From Bryobacterales bacterium (GTDB lineage: Bacteria; Acidobacteriota; Terriglobia; Bryobacterales; Bryobacteraceae), in contig CANFEY010000010.1 of NCBI GenBank assembly GCA_947446025.1, positions 20,447-84,446 on the forward strand: 64,000 nt of DNA, written 5' to 3'. Shown here in pieces: positions 27,803 to 36,842 of the stretch (within the stretch, counting starts at the first letter, position 1; every line of letters begins with the position of its first letter). The position numbers and the translations under genes are program-made. Under the pieces are notes generated by a model. The model saw only the letters and a program-made list of their open reading frames with translations. It was not told where the DNA came from and searched no databases.

Positions 27803-29640
27803 GGCCTGCCGACGCGAATACTCACCATGTCGGTAAACCCTTGCGGCGTCTGCACAGCCAAACTGTGCGCTCCCGGGGGCAGAGTCGCGGGGATCTTCAC
27901 GTTCAACTGATAGAGGCTCGCAAGCCCCGGTGTGAGTCCGTTAAAGGATATCTGCGCATCCTGCCCGCCGATGGTCACGGCGGTCAGCGCGTTCACTGTA
28001 GCGGGCCGGGCGCTGGGAGCCGCCGCGCCCTCCACCACCGCAGGCGTCACCGCGCCCATGCCGGACAAAAACACCTGCACGACCTCACCAGGAAGAGCGG
28101 GACTGTCGGCATTCACAACCCTGTAGTTGGCGTGCAATACCGCTCCCTCTCCTAACCCGTTTTGCGTGAGGCTGAAGATACCGGGAGCGCTGTCCGCCAG
28201 CGGAACCTCTACCGTATTCGACACCGTGGTGCCAACGGTGACAATAATCGACGCAGTACTGCCCGTTGCCGAATATGGCACCACCAGGGTGATCTGTCCG
28301 GGCAAGACTCTGTAGATCGGAGCAGCCCTTCCGTTCACCGTCGCGCTCACGCCACCCAACGTGGCGGGAAACGGAAACGCGCCTGCAGTCGCCGTTTGCG
28401 TCCCGAAGCCGGATCCAAACATGGTGACGAAGCCACCCGGCGTGATCGGATACCCCACGGCGAAGCTAGCCGCATTTAAGACACCTTGCGGGTTGACGAA
28501 GACGCCTGTTCCGGACTGCGGCGGCATCTTGGTGCCGAAGGAAAGCTCATAGCCGAAGGAGCCGATAACGTCCACCCCGCTGGTCGAAAACAGCGCCCCG
28601 CTTGCCGACACATTCACGCGGCCCGGCACCGACGTAAACGGCCCCGACCCATCCGCGCCCAACGCGTAGCTGGCAACCGTGGATGCATCAAAAAGTCCAT
28701 CCGATTGCCGCGTGCGCCGCCCGAACACAACACTCCCCCCGCCGGCTTTCACCGAAGCCGCGTTTGAGGCCAGCCGCGACCGGTCCGCATCGAACCGCAG
28801 CCCGGCGCTGTAATACGCGTCGTTCCAACTGGCGTTCGTCGCGCCGCTGGCAAACGCCCTCACCCCCACCACGATCCCGTGCGACCCGGCCGTGGCGGAG
28901 CCGCCGATGAAGTAGCTGCCGTCCGGCGCGACGTAAATTGTCTTCGGCCCAAGGATCAGCTGCGAAAGCTCGGTCTGCGCTACTCCTGTGGGGAAGTTCA
29001 GTATCCCGGTCGCGTCCGGCGAAACCAGATAGGTGATGGGCGAAACAGTCTGCGTGGTCAACCGGTTTCCCAGGTTACGCGCTTGCCCGGTGACCGCGGA
29101 TTCTGTCACTCCGCCGGCACCGTTCGCCGTGATCTTGAAATTGGTGTTACGGATGTTCGACGTCCCGCCGCCGGGAAATTCCAGACTCGAGACATAGTAC
29201 GGGCCAGTTAGCGACGCGTTGGTAAGCGAGCCCGTGGGCTTGGGGATGGCGATGAAAAGGTCGAAAATGTTCTGCCCAGCCTCCGTGGCCGCGCCCACCA
29301 ATGCTCCCGTTCCCAGACGGGCGTTGATCGAAACGCCCTGGAAAAGCGCCCCTGTGAGTGTTGTCACGCCACCCGGCTTCACCCCGTACGTACCCGACCC
29401 GGTGAGCGCCACGGGAGCCGCCGTCTGCACCAGCTGCTGGCCCAGATACGTGAACCCGCCCGAGCCGTCGAACGTCAGAGTTCCAAAACTGGTTCGCGTT
29501 TCGGAAACCGTATTGCCCGATGAAACCAGCAACACGTGCCGGAAATTATAGGAGCCTGTGAGCGAGGCGTTGCTCGAAACCTGAGCGAACCCCGTGGCGG
29601 CCACAACCAAGGTGGCGATGCTGAGAAGTCTTAGTGACAT
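27799..29640 (-). CDS. Secreted protein with Solibacter-type TIGR03437 C-terminal domain
   Basis: A 613-residue exported protein; ATG 29640 follows GGGGA and a signal peptide (MSLRLLSIATLVVAATGFAQ). Two repeats in the first 370 residues begin NASLTGSYNFRHVL and NASLTGPYYVSSLE. The C-terminal ~215 residues carry the pattern LNAASFAVGYPITPGGFVTM, FGSGFG, VSATVNGRAAPIYRVLPGQI and GEVVQVFLSGMGAVTP, an IPT/TIG-like domain greatly expanded in Candidatus Solibacter and relatives. Function unknown; likely cell surface. A strong lineage marker. Confidence 0.87.
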   Translation of the reverse strand: MSLRLLSIATLVVAATGFAQVSSNASLTGSYNFRHVLLVSSGNTVSETRTSFGTLTFDGSGGFTYLGQQLVQTAAPVALTGSGTYGVKPGGVTTLTGALFQGVSINARLGTGALVGAATEAGQNIFDLFIAIPKPTGSLTNASLTGPYYVSSLEFPGGGTSNIRNTNFKITANGAGGVTESAVTGQARNLGNRLTTQTVSPITYLVSPDATGILNFPTGVAQTELSQLILGPKTIYVAPDGSYFIGGSATAGSHGIVVGVRAFASGATNASWNDAYYSAGLRFDADRSRLASNAASVKAGGGSVVFGRRTRQSDGLFDASTVASYALGADGSGPFTSVPGRVNVSASGALFSTSGVDVIGSFGYELSFGTKMPPQSGTGVFVNPQGVLNAASFAVGYPITPGGFVTMFGSGFGTQTATAGAFPFPATLGGVSATVNGRAAPIYRVLPGQITLVVPYSATGSTASIIVTVGTTVSNTVEVPLADSAPGIFSLTQNGLGEGAVLHANYRVVNADSPALPGEVVQVFLSGMGAVTPAVVEGAAAPSARPATVNALTAVTIGGQDAQISFNGLTPGLASLYQLNVKIPATLPPGAHSLAVQTPQGFTDMVSIRVGRP

Positions 29641-29725
29641 GTTTCCCCGTACGTAGTCTAACCCGCCTTCCGCCCCGGAGTCGCGCTCTAAGGTGAAATC
29701 GGCGATACTGTCCTCAGGTGAACCC

Positions 29726-30184
29726 ATGAAGCTAACTCTGTTTTCGCTCACGTTGCTGCTTGCCGCGGGCGTAGTCATCGCGCAACAGCCCGCCACCCAG
29801 GCCACATATATGGACAAGGCCGCCATCGACGCCGCCCTGTCCAAGGGAGGGCCCGCGCTGACCCCGCGCGCCGCGATGGTGACCCGCAACGCCGACCACA
29901 TGGTCGCCGGCGGCCGCCGCGACGCTCCAGGCGACGCCGAGCAGCACGAAAAAGCCTACGACATCGTGACCATCACCGAAGGCGAGGCCACCTACGTCAC
30001 CGGCGGTACGCTCAAAAACAGCAAACAAACCGGCCCCGGCGAAATGCTAGGCGGCACCATCGAAGGCGGCGAGACCCGGCAACTGAAGAAGGGCGACGTG
30101 ATCGTGGTGCCCCCCGGAGTCCCCCATTGGTGGAAGGATACCAAGGGAGTAAGCTACCTGATCATCAAGGTGAACAAACCCTAA
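29726..30184 (+). CDS. Secreted cupin-domain protein
   Basis: A 152-residue protein with signal peptide MKLTLFSLTLLLAAGVVIAQ and a single cupin barrel. The metal-site segments are EQHEKAYDIVTITEGEATYV (first cupin motif, with His and Glu) and KGDVIVVPPGVPHWWKDT (second, with His). ATG 29726 follows AGGTG. The enzymatic role is undefined; small exported cupins of this type are frequent in Acidobacteria. Divergent from the TIGR03437 protein and followed by tRNA-Phe. Confidence 0.82.
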   Translation: MKLTLFSLTLLLAAGVVIAQQPATQATYMDKAAIDAALSKGGPALTPRAAMVTRNADHMVAGGRRDAPGDAEQHEKAYDIVTITEGEATYVTGGTLKNSKQTGPGEMLGGTIEGGETRQLKKGDVIVVPPGVPHWWKDTKGVSYLIIKVNKP

Positions 30185-30228
30185 TCCCCGTGCTAAACTA
30201 AGGAAAGTAGCCCACCCGTAATGCTCCC

Positions 30229-30303
30229 GGCCAGGTAGCTCAGTGGTAGAGCGCGGCCCTGAAAAGGCCGGCGTCGGCGGTTCAATCCCGTCCCTGGCCA
30301 CCA
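30229..30303 (+). tRNA. tRNA-Phe (GAA)
   Basis: A 75-base cloverleaf with encoded CCA. Acceptor stem GGCCAGG pairs with CCTGGCC (30229-30235 with 30293-30299); D arm GCTC/GAGC; anticodon stem CGGCC/GGCCG with loop CTGAAAA, anticodon GAA at 30260-30262; T arm GGCGG/CCGTC with loop TTCAATC; discriminator A then CCA. The tyrosine integrase gene that starts 98 bases beyond points to the tRNA 3' end as an integration site. Confidence 0.97.
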
Positions 30304-30338
30304 CTTTTCAATAACTTACAGACCACGAAATCCAAAGA

Positions 30339-30377
30339 TGGTTGCAATTGGTTGCACTTCGGAACGTTCTGCAACCA
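30339..30377. repeat. Three copies of an 8-mer between tRNA and integrase gene (possible integrase arm sites)
   Basis: TGGTTGCA occurs at 30339-30346 and 30349-30356 as a direct repeat, and inverted as TGCAACCA at 30370-30377. The cluster lies between the tRNA-Phe 3' end and the integrase stop, where arm-type or core-flanking recombinase sites are expected. Function inferred from position only. Confidence 0.55.
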
Positions 30378-30400
30378 CTTTTCCCTACCCAAAACGTACT

Positions 30401-31573
30401 TCACTGCACTGCTCCTGACCGCTGTACGTACGCGCTCAATCGGCCTACCGCACGCCGCTGCGACTCAGGCACCATCTGTTGGTAGATGTCCTGCGTCGTC
30501 GACGCGCGGCTGTGTCTGAGAAGTCCCTGCGCGTCTTTCACGTCGACTCCGGATTGCTGGAGCCAGGTCGCACAAGACCGCCGCAGTACTTGCCAGTTCA
30601 CCCAGCCGATGCCGAGCTTCCTTCCCGCTGGCTTGATATGCCGCGAGAGGATCGTGTTGTCACTCATCGGTGCTCCTGTCTTCACAGACTGAAACACCAA
30701 GTCTTCCGGACCATCAGACTTCACGACACGGTAATGTCGCAGAGCCCGCCCCGCGCGCACAACCACCTCTTTGGATTTCATCGCATGAATCCGTTCGATC
30801 ACATGCTCGTCCACGGAGATCGTTGCCCTGCTGGAATCCGACTTGGGTTCATCCCAATCCCCACGACTGTAGCGTTCCTCAACGGTGATCGAGGCTACTC
30901 CTACACATCGCCACTTCAGGCCAGCCAGTTCGCTGACCCTCAGTCCCGTGAACGCTGCCACATAGACCATCGTGGCGTAGGGTTCTGGGAGGGAATCCAC
31001 CAAAGCGAAGAACTCCCCGATTCGTAAGAAAGGCTTCGGCTTATTGAGCCGCCGCTTCTTCAAACGAATCTTGGCCATCGGATTGGTGACCAGGCGGTTG
31101 AAGTCCACCGCCGCGCCCAGCACTGCCGACATGACGTCCCGAATCTTGTCGAGGCTCTCCGCTGAAAGAGGTGTCCGGTGCAACCGGGCGAAATAATTTT
31201 GCGCTCGCTCCACCGTAATCTCCCGCAGCATCAAGTCCCCGAATTCAGGATTCAGGTGCACCTTCAGCACGCTCTTACTCCGCTTCTGGGTATTCATGCT
31301 CCAAGTTGACAACACATCGCGTTCGTAGATCTTGGCGAAGTCTCTGAACAAGACTGCCCCTCCGATACCGGTTGCGGGCTGGTTGATCGCTGCGAGGTAA
31401 TCGTCGCGCAACCGTTCCGCTTCAGCCTTGGTGAGGCTAGCCGGTCCCAGAGGGACTCGTTTCATCTTTCGAGTTCTTCGCCCATTGCTTCCCTGCTGGT
31501 CCTCGCGTACGAGAACCACCCACTGCTTGCCTCGCCGTTTGGGCGAGGGCTTCTGATACCTTCTACGAGCCAT
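30401..31573 (-). CDS. Tyrosine-recombinase integrase of a tRNA-targeting element
   Basis: A 390-residue phage/island-type integrase (start ATG 31573; the frame stays open to 31708). An N-terminal Arg/Lys-rich arm-binding region (MARRRYQKPSPKRRGKQW) is followed by a SAM-like domain and the catalytic core: arginine in FTGLRVSELAGLKW, then WQVLRRSCATWLQQ, LLRHSRASTTQDIYQQ with the nucleophilic tyrosine. The box II histidine (HxLR) is replaced by glutamine (QVLR), which is tolerated in some members. Placed directly beyond tRNA-Phe and pointing at it. Confidence 0.9.
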   Translation of the reverse strand: MARRRYQKPSPKRRGKQWVVLVREDQQGSNGRRTRKMKRVPLGPASLTKAEAERLRDDYLAAINQPATGIGGAVLFRDFAKIYERDVLSTWSMNTQKRSKSVLKVHLNPEFGDLMLREITVERAQNYFARLHRTPLSAESLDKIRDVMSAVLGAAVDFNRLVTNPMAKIRLKKRRLNKPKPFLRIGEFFALVDSLPEPYATMVYVAAFTGLRVSELAGLKWRCVGVASITVEERYSRGDWDEPKSDSSRATISVDEHVIERIHAMKSKEVVVRAGRALRHYRVVKSDGPEDLVFQSVKTGAPMSDNTILSRHIKPAGRKLGIGWVNWQVLRRSCATWLQQSGVDVKDAQGLLRHSRASTTQDIYQQMVPESQRRAVGRLSAYVQRSGAVQ

Positions 31574-31729
31574 CGATTCATAGCCGCCTCCTTGCGGCAA
31601 TGGCTCGCTCGAGATTTGCTCGACTGGAAGGGTATCACAGTCGGATTGGGGCGGCGCTTTCACTGCAGCTAGTTTGCTCCGATCCGGACCCCTAAAATAG
31701 GGAGACAAGGCCGTTTGTAAAGGAGCCTG

Positions 31730-32407
31730 ATGCCCCCATCTCCGCTTAAGCTGTTGGATGCTTTATTCGCCACCGTTGCCCGCAAAACGAAGCCGATGCC
31801 CTTTCGCGAGGGGGCGGCCACCGCACGTTACCTAAGCAACCTGGCCTACGAAATGTCGCCGGGTCCGGAGCGCGAGCGAATCTTGCGGCTTTCCGAAATC
31901 GTTTGGGGGCGCGTATTCCAGTTTGCCGAGTTTCGTACAGCGGGCAAGGAAGAGGCAATCCAGCTCCTTGAGGAGTTTTCCAAGACGCATTTGGTGAAGT
32001 ACCACATGCCGGTCTTAATCGAGAGCGTACGCGCTGCCCCTGCGCCCAAGCCATATCAGGCCAAACCAGTTCTGGCTTCGCCGCTAATGGCCGTCACGAT
32101 GGGCCCAGGGTCAAAGCGCCTGCCGGACGACCTGACAGAGCGGATCTACGCAGGCTACTGGGCGCTCAGGTTCGGCAAAGTAGCCAATGCTCGCAGGCAC
32201 GTTGCTGAGGCCCTACAACGAGCCGACATTCCTCGCGAAGGGCACCTCGGAGACCAAGACTGGACGAGTTACGATGTGGGCGAACGTCTCAAGCAGTACG
32301 ACGCCACGACTCCGAAGGCCCCGGATGCCCGGAAAGAACACCGCCAAGGGCTGGTCGAGAAATGGCAACTGCTCTGCGCAGGGGTCCGCGTTCCCCCGCG
32401 TCCGTGA
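31730..32407 (+). CDS. Hypothetical protein beside the integrase
   Basis: A 225-residue soluble protein, ATG 31730 five bases after AAGGAG. It appears mostly helical (PLKLLDALFATVARK, ARYLSNLAYEMSPGPERERI), with a proline/alanine linker near residue 105 and a second helical half (LTERIYAGYWALRFGKVANA). No recognised family. It diverges from the integrase gene and is probably cargo of the integrated element. Confidence 0.7.
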   Translation: MPPSPLKLLDALFATVARKTKPMPFREGAATARYLSNLAYEMSPGPERERILRLSEIVWGRVFQFAEFRTAGKEEAIQLLEEFSKTHLVKYHMPVLIESVRAAPAPKPYQAKPVLASPLMAVTMGPGSKRLPDDLTERIYAGYWALRFGKVANARRHVAEALQRADIPREGHLGDQDWTSYDVGERLKQYDATTPKAPDARKEHRQGLVEKWQLLCAGVRVPPRP

Positions 32408-32570
32408 ATCGAAGCCCGGGAACCCCGGAATTTCCCGTGCGGACAAACTACTCTTCTATTAGATTAGATCTTACGCGCTCGGCGTGACTTTCCGAGAATA
32501 CGGATGTTCCTTTGAATCTTGCGGTTGCGAGCTGGAAGATCTTGCGGGATTTAATTGGGTTTTGCGGTTT

Positions 32571-32963
32571 TCATGCCTTCACGTATTTTCTTCGCTCTGA
32601 ACGCTGGTGTGGCGACGTAACTCTCTTCCTCAGAACGAGGACATTTTGCCCCCGACAACCCGTTACCGGATGGAGAACGTGAGGCACGGTCGATTGTGTG
32701 ACCGGTTTGCCGCGCTCGCGGCTGCGCAGGTGCGAGGCCACCCGTGTGCCTTTATGTAGGATCTCGACGATGGTGGGCGTCGAGCGGATCTCTACTAGTT
32801 CATGCACCAGGTTGTACGGCACGCTGTAGAAGTTCGCATCGAAGGCTACGTGATAATCGATGTTGACGCGGGCGCGCGACCACTCGCTCAGGTCGAACGG
32901 CTCCAGCGGCAGAGGCTTTAGCGCGGGCTTGTCGAGGGCTTCGTCCCGGAACGATTTTCGCGT
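32571..32963 (-). mobile_element. istA: IS21-family transposase (IstA) C-terminal remnant
   Basis: A 131-codon open frame reads DKPALKPLPLEPFDLSEWSR, then ARVNIDYHVAFDANFYSVPY, NLVHELVEIRSTPTIVEILH and KGTRVASHLRSRERG, the C-terminal beta-barrel region of IS21 IstA. The DDE catalytic domain upstream is missing (TGA at 32966) and the sequence stops matching after about residue 95. No istB or terminal repeats are seen. The wider stretch 32408-33213 holds nothing else I can assign: an AT-rich, small-hairpin segment to 32570, and about 250 bases after 32963 with no gene. Confidence 0.8.
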
Positions 32964-33213
32964 TCACCCCGGAATCCCGTTCGCCTTGCCCCGGAATCCC
33001 CACTTCCTGCCAAGACCACCCCAACGAAGATCGTCTTGCCCGATGCGTCCGTAGTGGCACAAGTTTCTGCACCGTCAAGCAACTCGTCGAAGGTCGCTTT
33101 GTTCCAGTCCCTTTTCCGGGGACAGGAAGACGTTATGCCGAGCGTGTTCGGGTTAAGAGTGGCACTTGGATCTACTGTCCGGCTGGCGGAAAATGGTTGC
33201 TCTCAACTCGCGA

Positions 33214-36200
33214 TCAGCGGGCGGTGGTTTTGAAGAGCGACTCCAAGGGAACGTCGATGGTTTGGATGTGACCGCGGGCAAACGCTTCTCGCTTGTCCTC
33301 GCGATCATCGCGAAGCAGCCTCTGCCGGAGCCGTGTCTCGAATCGTGCCAGTTGTTGTTCGATGTCGTCCTTGGCGTTTTCCCGAGCGACGATATCCTCG
33401 CGATATCTCTTCAGGAAATAGTCAATTGTCTCGATGCGAATCTTGATCGAGCCGGATGGCTTGTTCTCGTCGATATCCTTGAAGCAAAAGTAGGGTGTAG
33501 AAGATTGCTCCACGATCTCTTCGACTACCGTATAAATTGGAGCGTCATGCCCACATTTGAAGCTGGACAGTTCCAGAGCCACCAGGTTGGGATGGCGCGC
33601 GACGTACTTGGCCGCCCAGACCTTGCGTGAGGTGTTTTCGCTATAAGAGTTCTTCCATACGTCGTCGATGGAGAGGCCATTCGGAATCTCCCCCGCCTGG
33701 ATCTCTTCTCCAAATAGCCGCGATAGAACGTCGTCGTCGAACGGGAGCGAATCCTGAGTGAAGATCGGATAGCCTAGGATCTGTAGCTCCTCCAGTATCC
33801 CGTGGTTCACGCCTGGATCGTTGTGATAAGGCCGCCCCAGCAAGACGATCCCGATGTGCTTCTCCCGCTCCAGATCGTTCAGAACGTCCCGGCCGCGCTG
33901 CCGAAGACGTGCCTCGTAACGGTGCAGATTCTCATAGCCAGCCTGGACGGCGCGGTGATTCTCTTCGGCAGAGAGGCCAAGGATGTCTTGGAATTCCTCT
34001 AGCAATTGCCGCTCGAGGAGTTCGGGTTTGGAGACGTTGACGAACGTATCCAGGTAACGGATGCCCTTCTCGGCGAACAAATCCCCCTCTTTGGTGAACG
34101 CTGCTTTCACCGCTGCCGGGGTTGCGGAGACTGTGGGACAGGCGCGGTTCCCCTGGGTTCCGCTCAGCATGGTGGGCATGCAATCGATCATCGGGAAGAA
34201 GATCAGATCCAGCGGCTTTCGGGCGTGTGCGGTCATCAGCAGGTTGTGGACATGCGGAATTCCGAGCTTGGAAGGAAAACAGGGGTCCACTGCGCCGCGC
34301 TTGCAGCCGTCTTTATACAACTGTTCGCTGGTGTAATCCGACCAGATGATGTTCTCCGCCTTGATGCCAAGGGAAACCAGGTACCCGCTGAAAAGGGGAG
34401 CCAGGGAATATAGATTTAGAACCCTGGGAATACCGATGCGAAGGCTAGCCCGTTTGCGCATCTTTGCCGCGCGGGATTTTTGAGCGGAAGTCCACTGAAC
34501 CCGCGATTCAGGATCGGCGACCAGGGGAGGGTCGGGCCGGCGGAACACCTCGATGGCCGCGTACTCGGCGAGATTGGGGTGCATGACCTTGACGTTATCT
34601 ACGGTGCCCTTAATCCGGCGCATCTCACTGGTATCTTCCACCGTGCCTTTTTCGCAAGTGGCGATGATGAAGCGCTGCGCACCCTCGGCTAGAGGAACTT
34701 TCGTGGAACGCGCAGGTTGGATGGTGGCAACGATATTGGTCTTGACGTCGACGAATGTGCGCAAGCATTCGTTCTTGCAGAAGTAGCAACGCGTTTCTTC
34801 TGTTCGCGTGGTGGAGTACGCCAGATTCGCCACTGCTTCCAGTCCAATGAACGTGGAAGCGCGGCCTCTATCAAACAACCGGCCCGCCTCAATGGCGGCA
34901 CCGATCGCCCCTGCTTCCCCGCAATGCTCATGCACTATGACGGAAGGCGGGACCAAACCGACGAAGCGAGAGCGGATATAGTCTACCTGCGCTTTCACCG
35001 CTGCCAGATTGCGCTGTGTGCCGCCCTGCAAGAGAAAGCGGCTGCCCAGGGCCGAAAGGTTCGGGATTTGCGCAATGTACAGCCAGATGTTCTTCGGCAG
35101 CACACGACAAAGTCCGGCCATGATTTCTTCCGGTTTCCAGCCCTGACGCTGGAAGTCGACGATATCGGACTGCATGAACACCGCGCATCCGTAGCCGAAC
35201 TCCGGCAATCGGCTGGCCGAAAACGCCCTATCCGCGTACTGTTCCACCGGCACACGAAACGTCTCGGCGGTCGATTGCAGGAAGTAGCCGTTCCCTGCGG
35301 AACACTGCGTGTTGAGTTTAAAGTCCTTCACGCGGCCGTCCTTCAAGACGATGATCTTGATGTCCTGGCCGCCGACATCGCAGATGACGTCGACGTCCTT
35401 GTAGAAATGCAGACCTGCCTTCGTGTGAGCGACGGTCTCAACCAGTGCAACGTCGGCTGAGAGCACATCCTTCAGCATGTCTTTCGCATACCCGGTGGTT
35501 CCTACGCCCAGGATCTTGAGCGTTACGCCTTGTACGCGGATCGAACTCTCCAGCTTCTTCAGGACCTTAATCGTGTCATCGATGGGGTTGCCTTGCGACA
35601 ACTGATACACCTTGGCGAGAATCCGCCGGGGATGACTCTTGGAAAATAATACCGCTTTGGTGGAGGTGGAGCCGCCGTCGATTCCAACGAATCCTTCAAT
35701 GGCCGCACCGCGAGAGAAGACGGCTGGCACAAAGGCCTTTTCCCGATACTCGGTCTTGAATGAATCGAGTTCCGCCTGACTGCCCGCAAGATTGAGCGGC
35801 GTATTGCGTCCGCGCCCATTGGATGGCGTCGCTTCTTCGGTCTTGCCGGGGGTGTCACGGGCGCGCTCGATCTGATCCGCAAGCGCATGCCAACCGCGGT
35901 ACGCCCCGACGCTTTCGTCTTCAGACTTCCCATATTCCACGGCTCCGATGGCCGCGAAGTACTGCGCGTTTTCAGGAACGCGAATCAAAGTAGCCGGATC
36001 CACGCCGAAAGGGAGAGGCGTATTGCGCTCAGCCCAAATCTTGGGGATATTGGCGCGCCACGAATCCTGCATGCCACGGATGTATGTGTTGGGGCCGCCG
36101 AGCAGCAGCACCACGGGACGGAGCGTATGCCTCGTGTCAACACCGAAAGGTTTTGCATGACGATGGCTTCAAACAGGGACGCCATCAATTCTTCCGGAGG

Positions 36201-36376
36201 GACTCCCAGTTTTTGCAAACCATTAATGTCCGTCTCCGCGAAAACACCGCATTTTCCGGCCACCGGGTGAAGCTTGACGCCGTGATAGCCCATCTGGCAA
36301 AGCTGATCCGGCGGAATGCACAGGTTTCCAACGCACTCTACAAATGCACGCCCGACGCCACTCATTGGCAGGCTCC
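33214..36376 (-). pseudogene. Acyl-CoA dehydratase activase (BcrAD/BadFG + DUF2229), 5' truncated and frameshifted
   Basis: Relatives are ~1400-residue ASKHA ATPases with two activase domains, DUF2229 and a dehydratase-like region, thought to energise 2-hydroxyacyl-CoA dehydratases. Here the first activase domain is only half present: SGVGRAFVECVGNLCIPPDQ to FEAIVMQNLSVLTRG in one frame (36365-36130), then VVLLLGGPNTYIRGM in another. One base is missing near 36128. A stop (TAA, about 36390) lies just upstream of the surviving start. The rest, from 36114, is intact with IEGFVGIDGGSTSTKAVLFS, CDVGGQDIKIIVL, NTQCSAGNGYF and YFCKNECLRTF. 36377-36655 holds no gene I can support. Confidence 0.82.
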
Positions 36377-36655
36377 CCAGTGGACCTTAGTAGGAGTAGG
36401 TATGTGTCTTGAAATCAGCGCTCTACCGATGCACGCCAACCCCGCCGCAATGCGGGGCGAACGATACGTAGTACCGATTTGGGACTGGTTTGCCATCTCC
36501 GATTTCCAACTTGAACCATCCGTCCCCGAACGGGATCGGAAAAACCCAAGAACTTTAGGCTCAGTTTGAGATTAAAGGGAAGAGGTGGGCTTCGTACCTC
36601 GACGAATCACCCTAGGTGGAGGGAATAAACTGCGGATGCTTGTAACGGGGGACCC

Positions 36656-36817
36656 TTAGTCCTGACCGCGTCTAAGGACTACCAGAAGTGTCTTTAGGGC
36701 GAATACCGCAAGGATGATCCAGGTGACCCAGAGGAACTCGCGGTCCAGCGTCCGCCAGGCAGCGAAGGCGAGGACGGCGTAGAGCGCCACGGCGGTTAGG
36801 AACTGGGGGTCTTTCAT
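36656..36817 (-). CDS. Small membrane protein downstream of tonB-like gene
   Basis: A 53-residue frame starting MKDPQFLTAVALYAVLAFAA with two hydrophobic helices (residues 6-20 and 28-45: LWVTWIILAVFALKTLLVV) and a basic end. It starts 25 bases after the TonB-like gene ends on the same strand. Clean two-helix pattern and good codon usage support a real gene, but the family is unknown. Confidence 0.6.
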   Translation of the reverse strand: MKDPQFLTAVALYAVLAFAAWRTLDREFLWVTWIILAVFALKTLLVVLRRGQD

Positions 36818-36842
36818 GGGAGCTCGACGGGCTGAAGCCTGT

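Noticed and set aside
31574..31708. Extended N-terminus of the integrase
   Set aside because: In frame, but the sequence before ATG 31573 has no integrase-like character and the GGAGG there suits the later start region better.
33085..33240. Plus-strand open stretch reading KSGTWIYCPAGGKWLLSTRD
   Set aside because: Looks faintly protein-like but has no start, is short and overlaps the end of the activase gene; not enough to call.
36401..36569. Plus-strand frame of 55 codons starting MCLEISALPMHANPAAMRGE
   Set aside because: No ribosome-binding site, no recognisable composition, lies in the degenerate end of the island next to a pseudogene; treated as chance.
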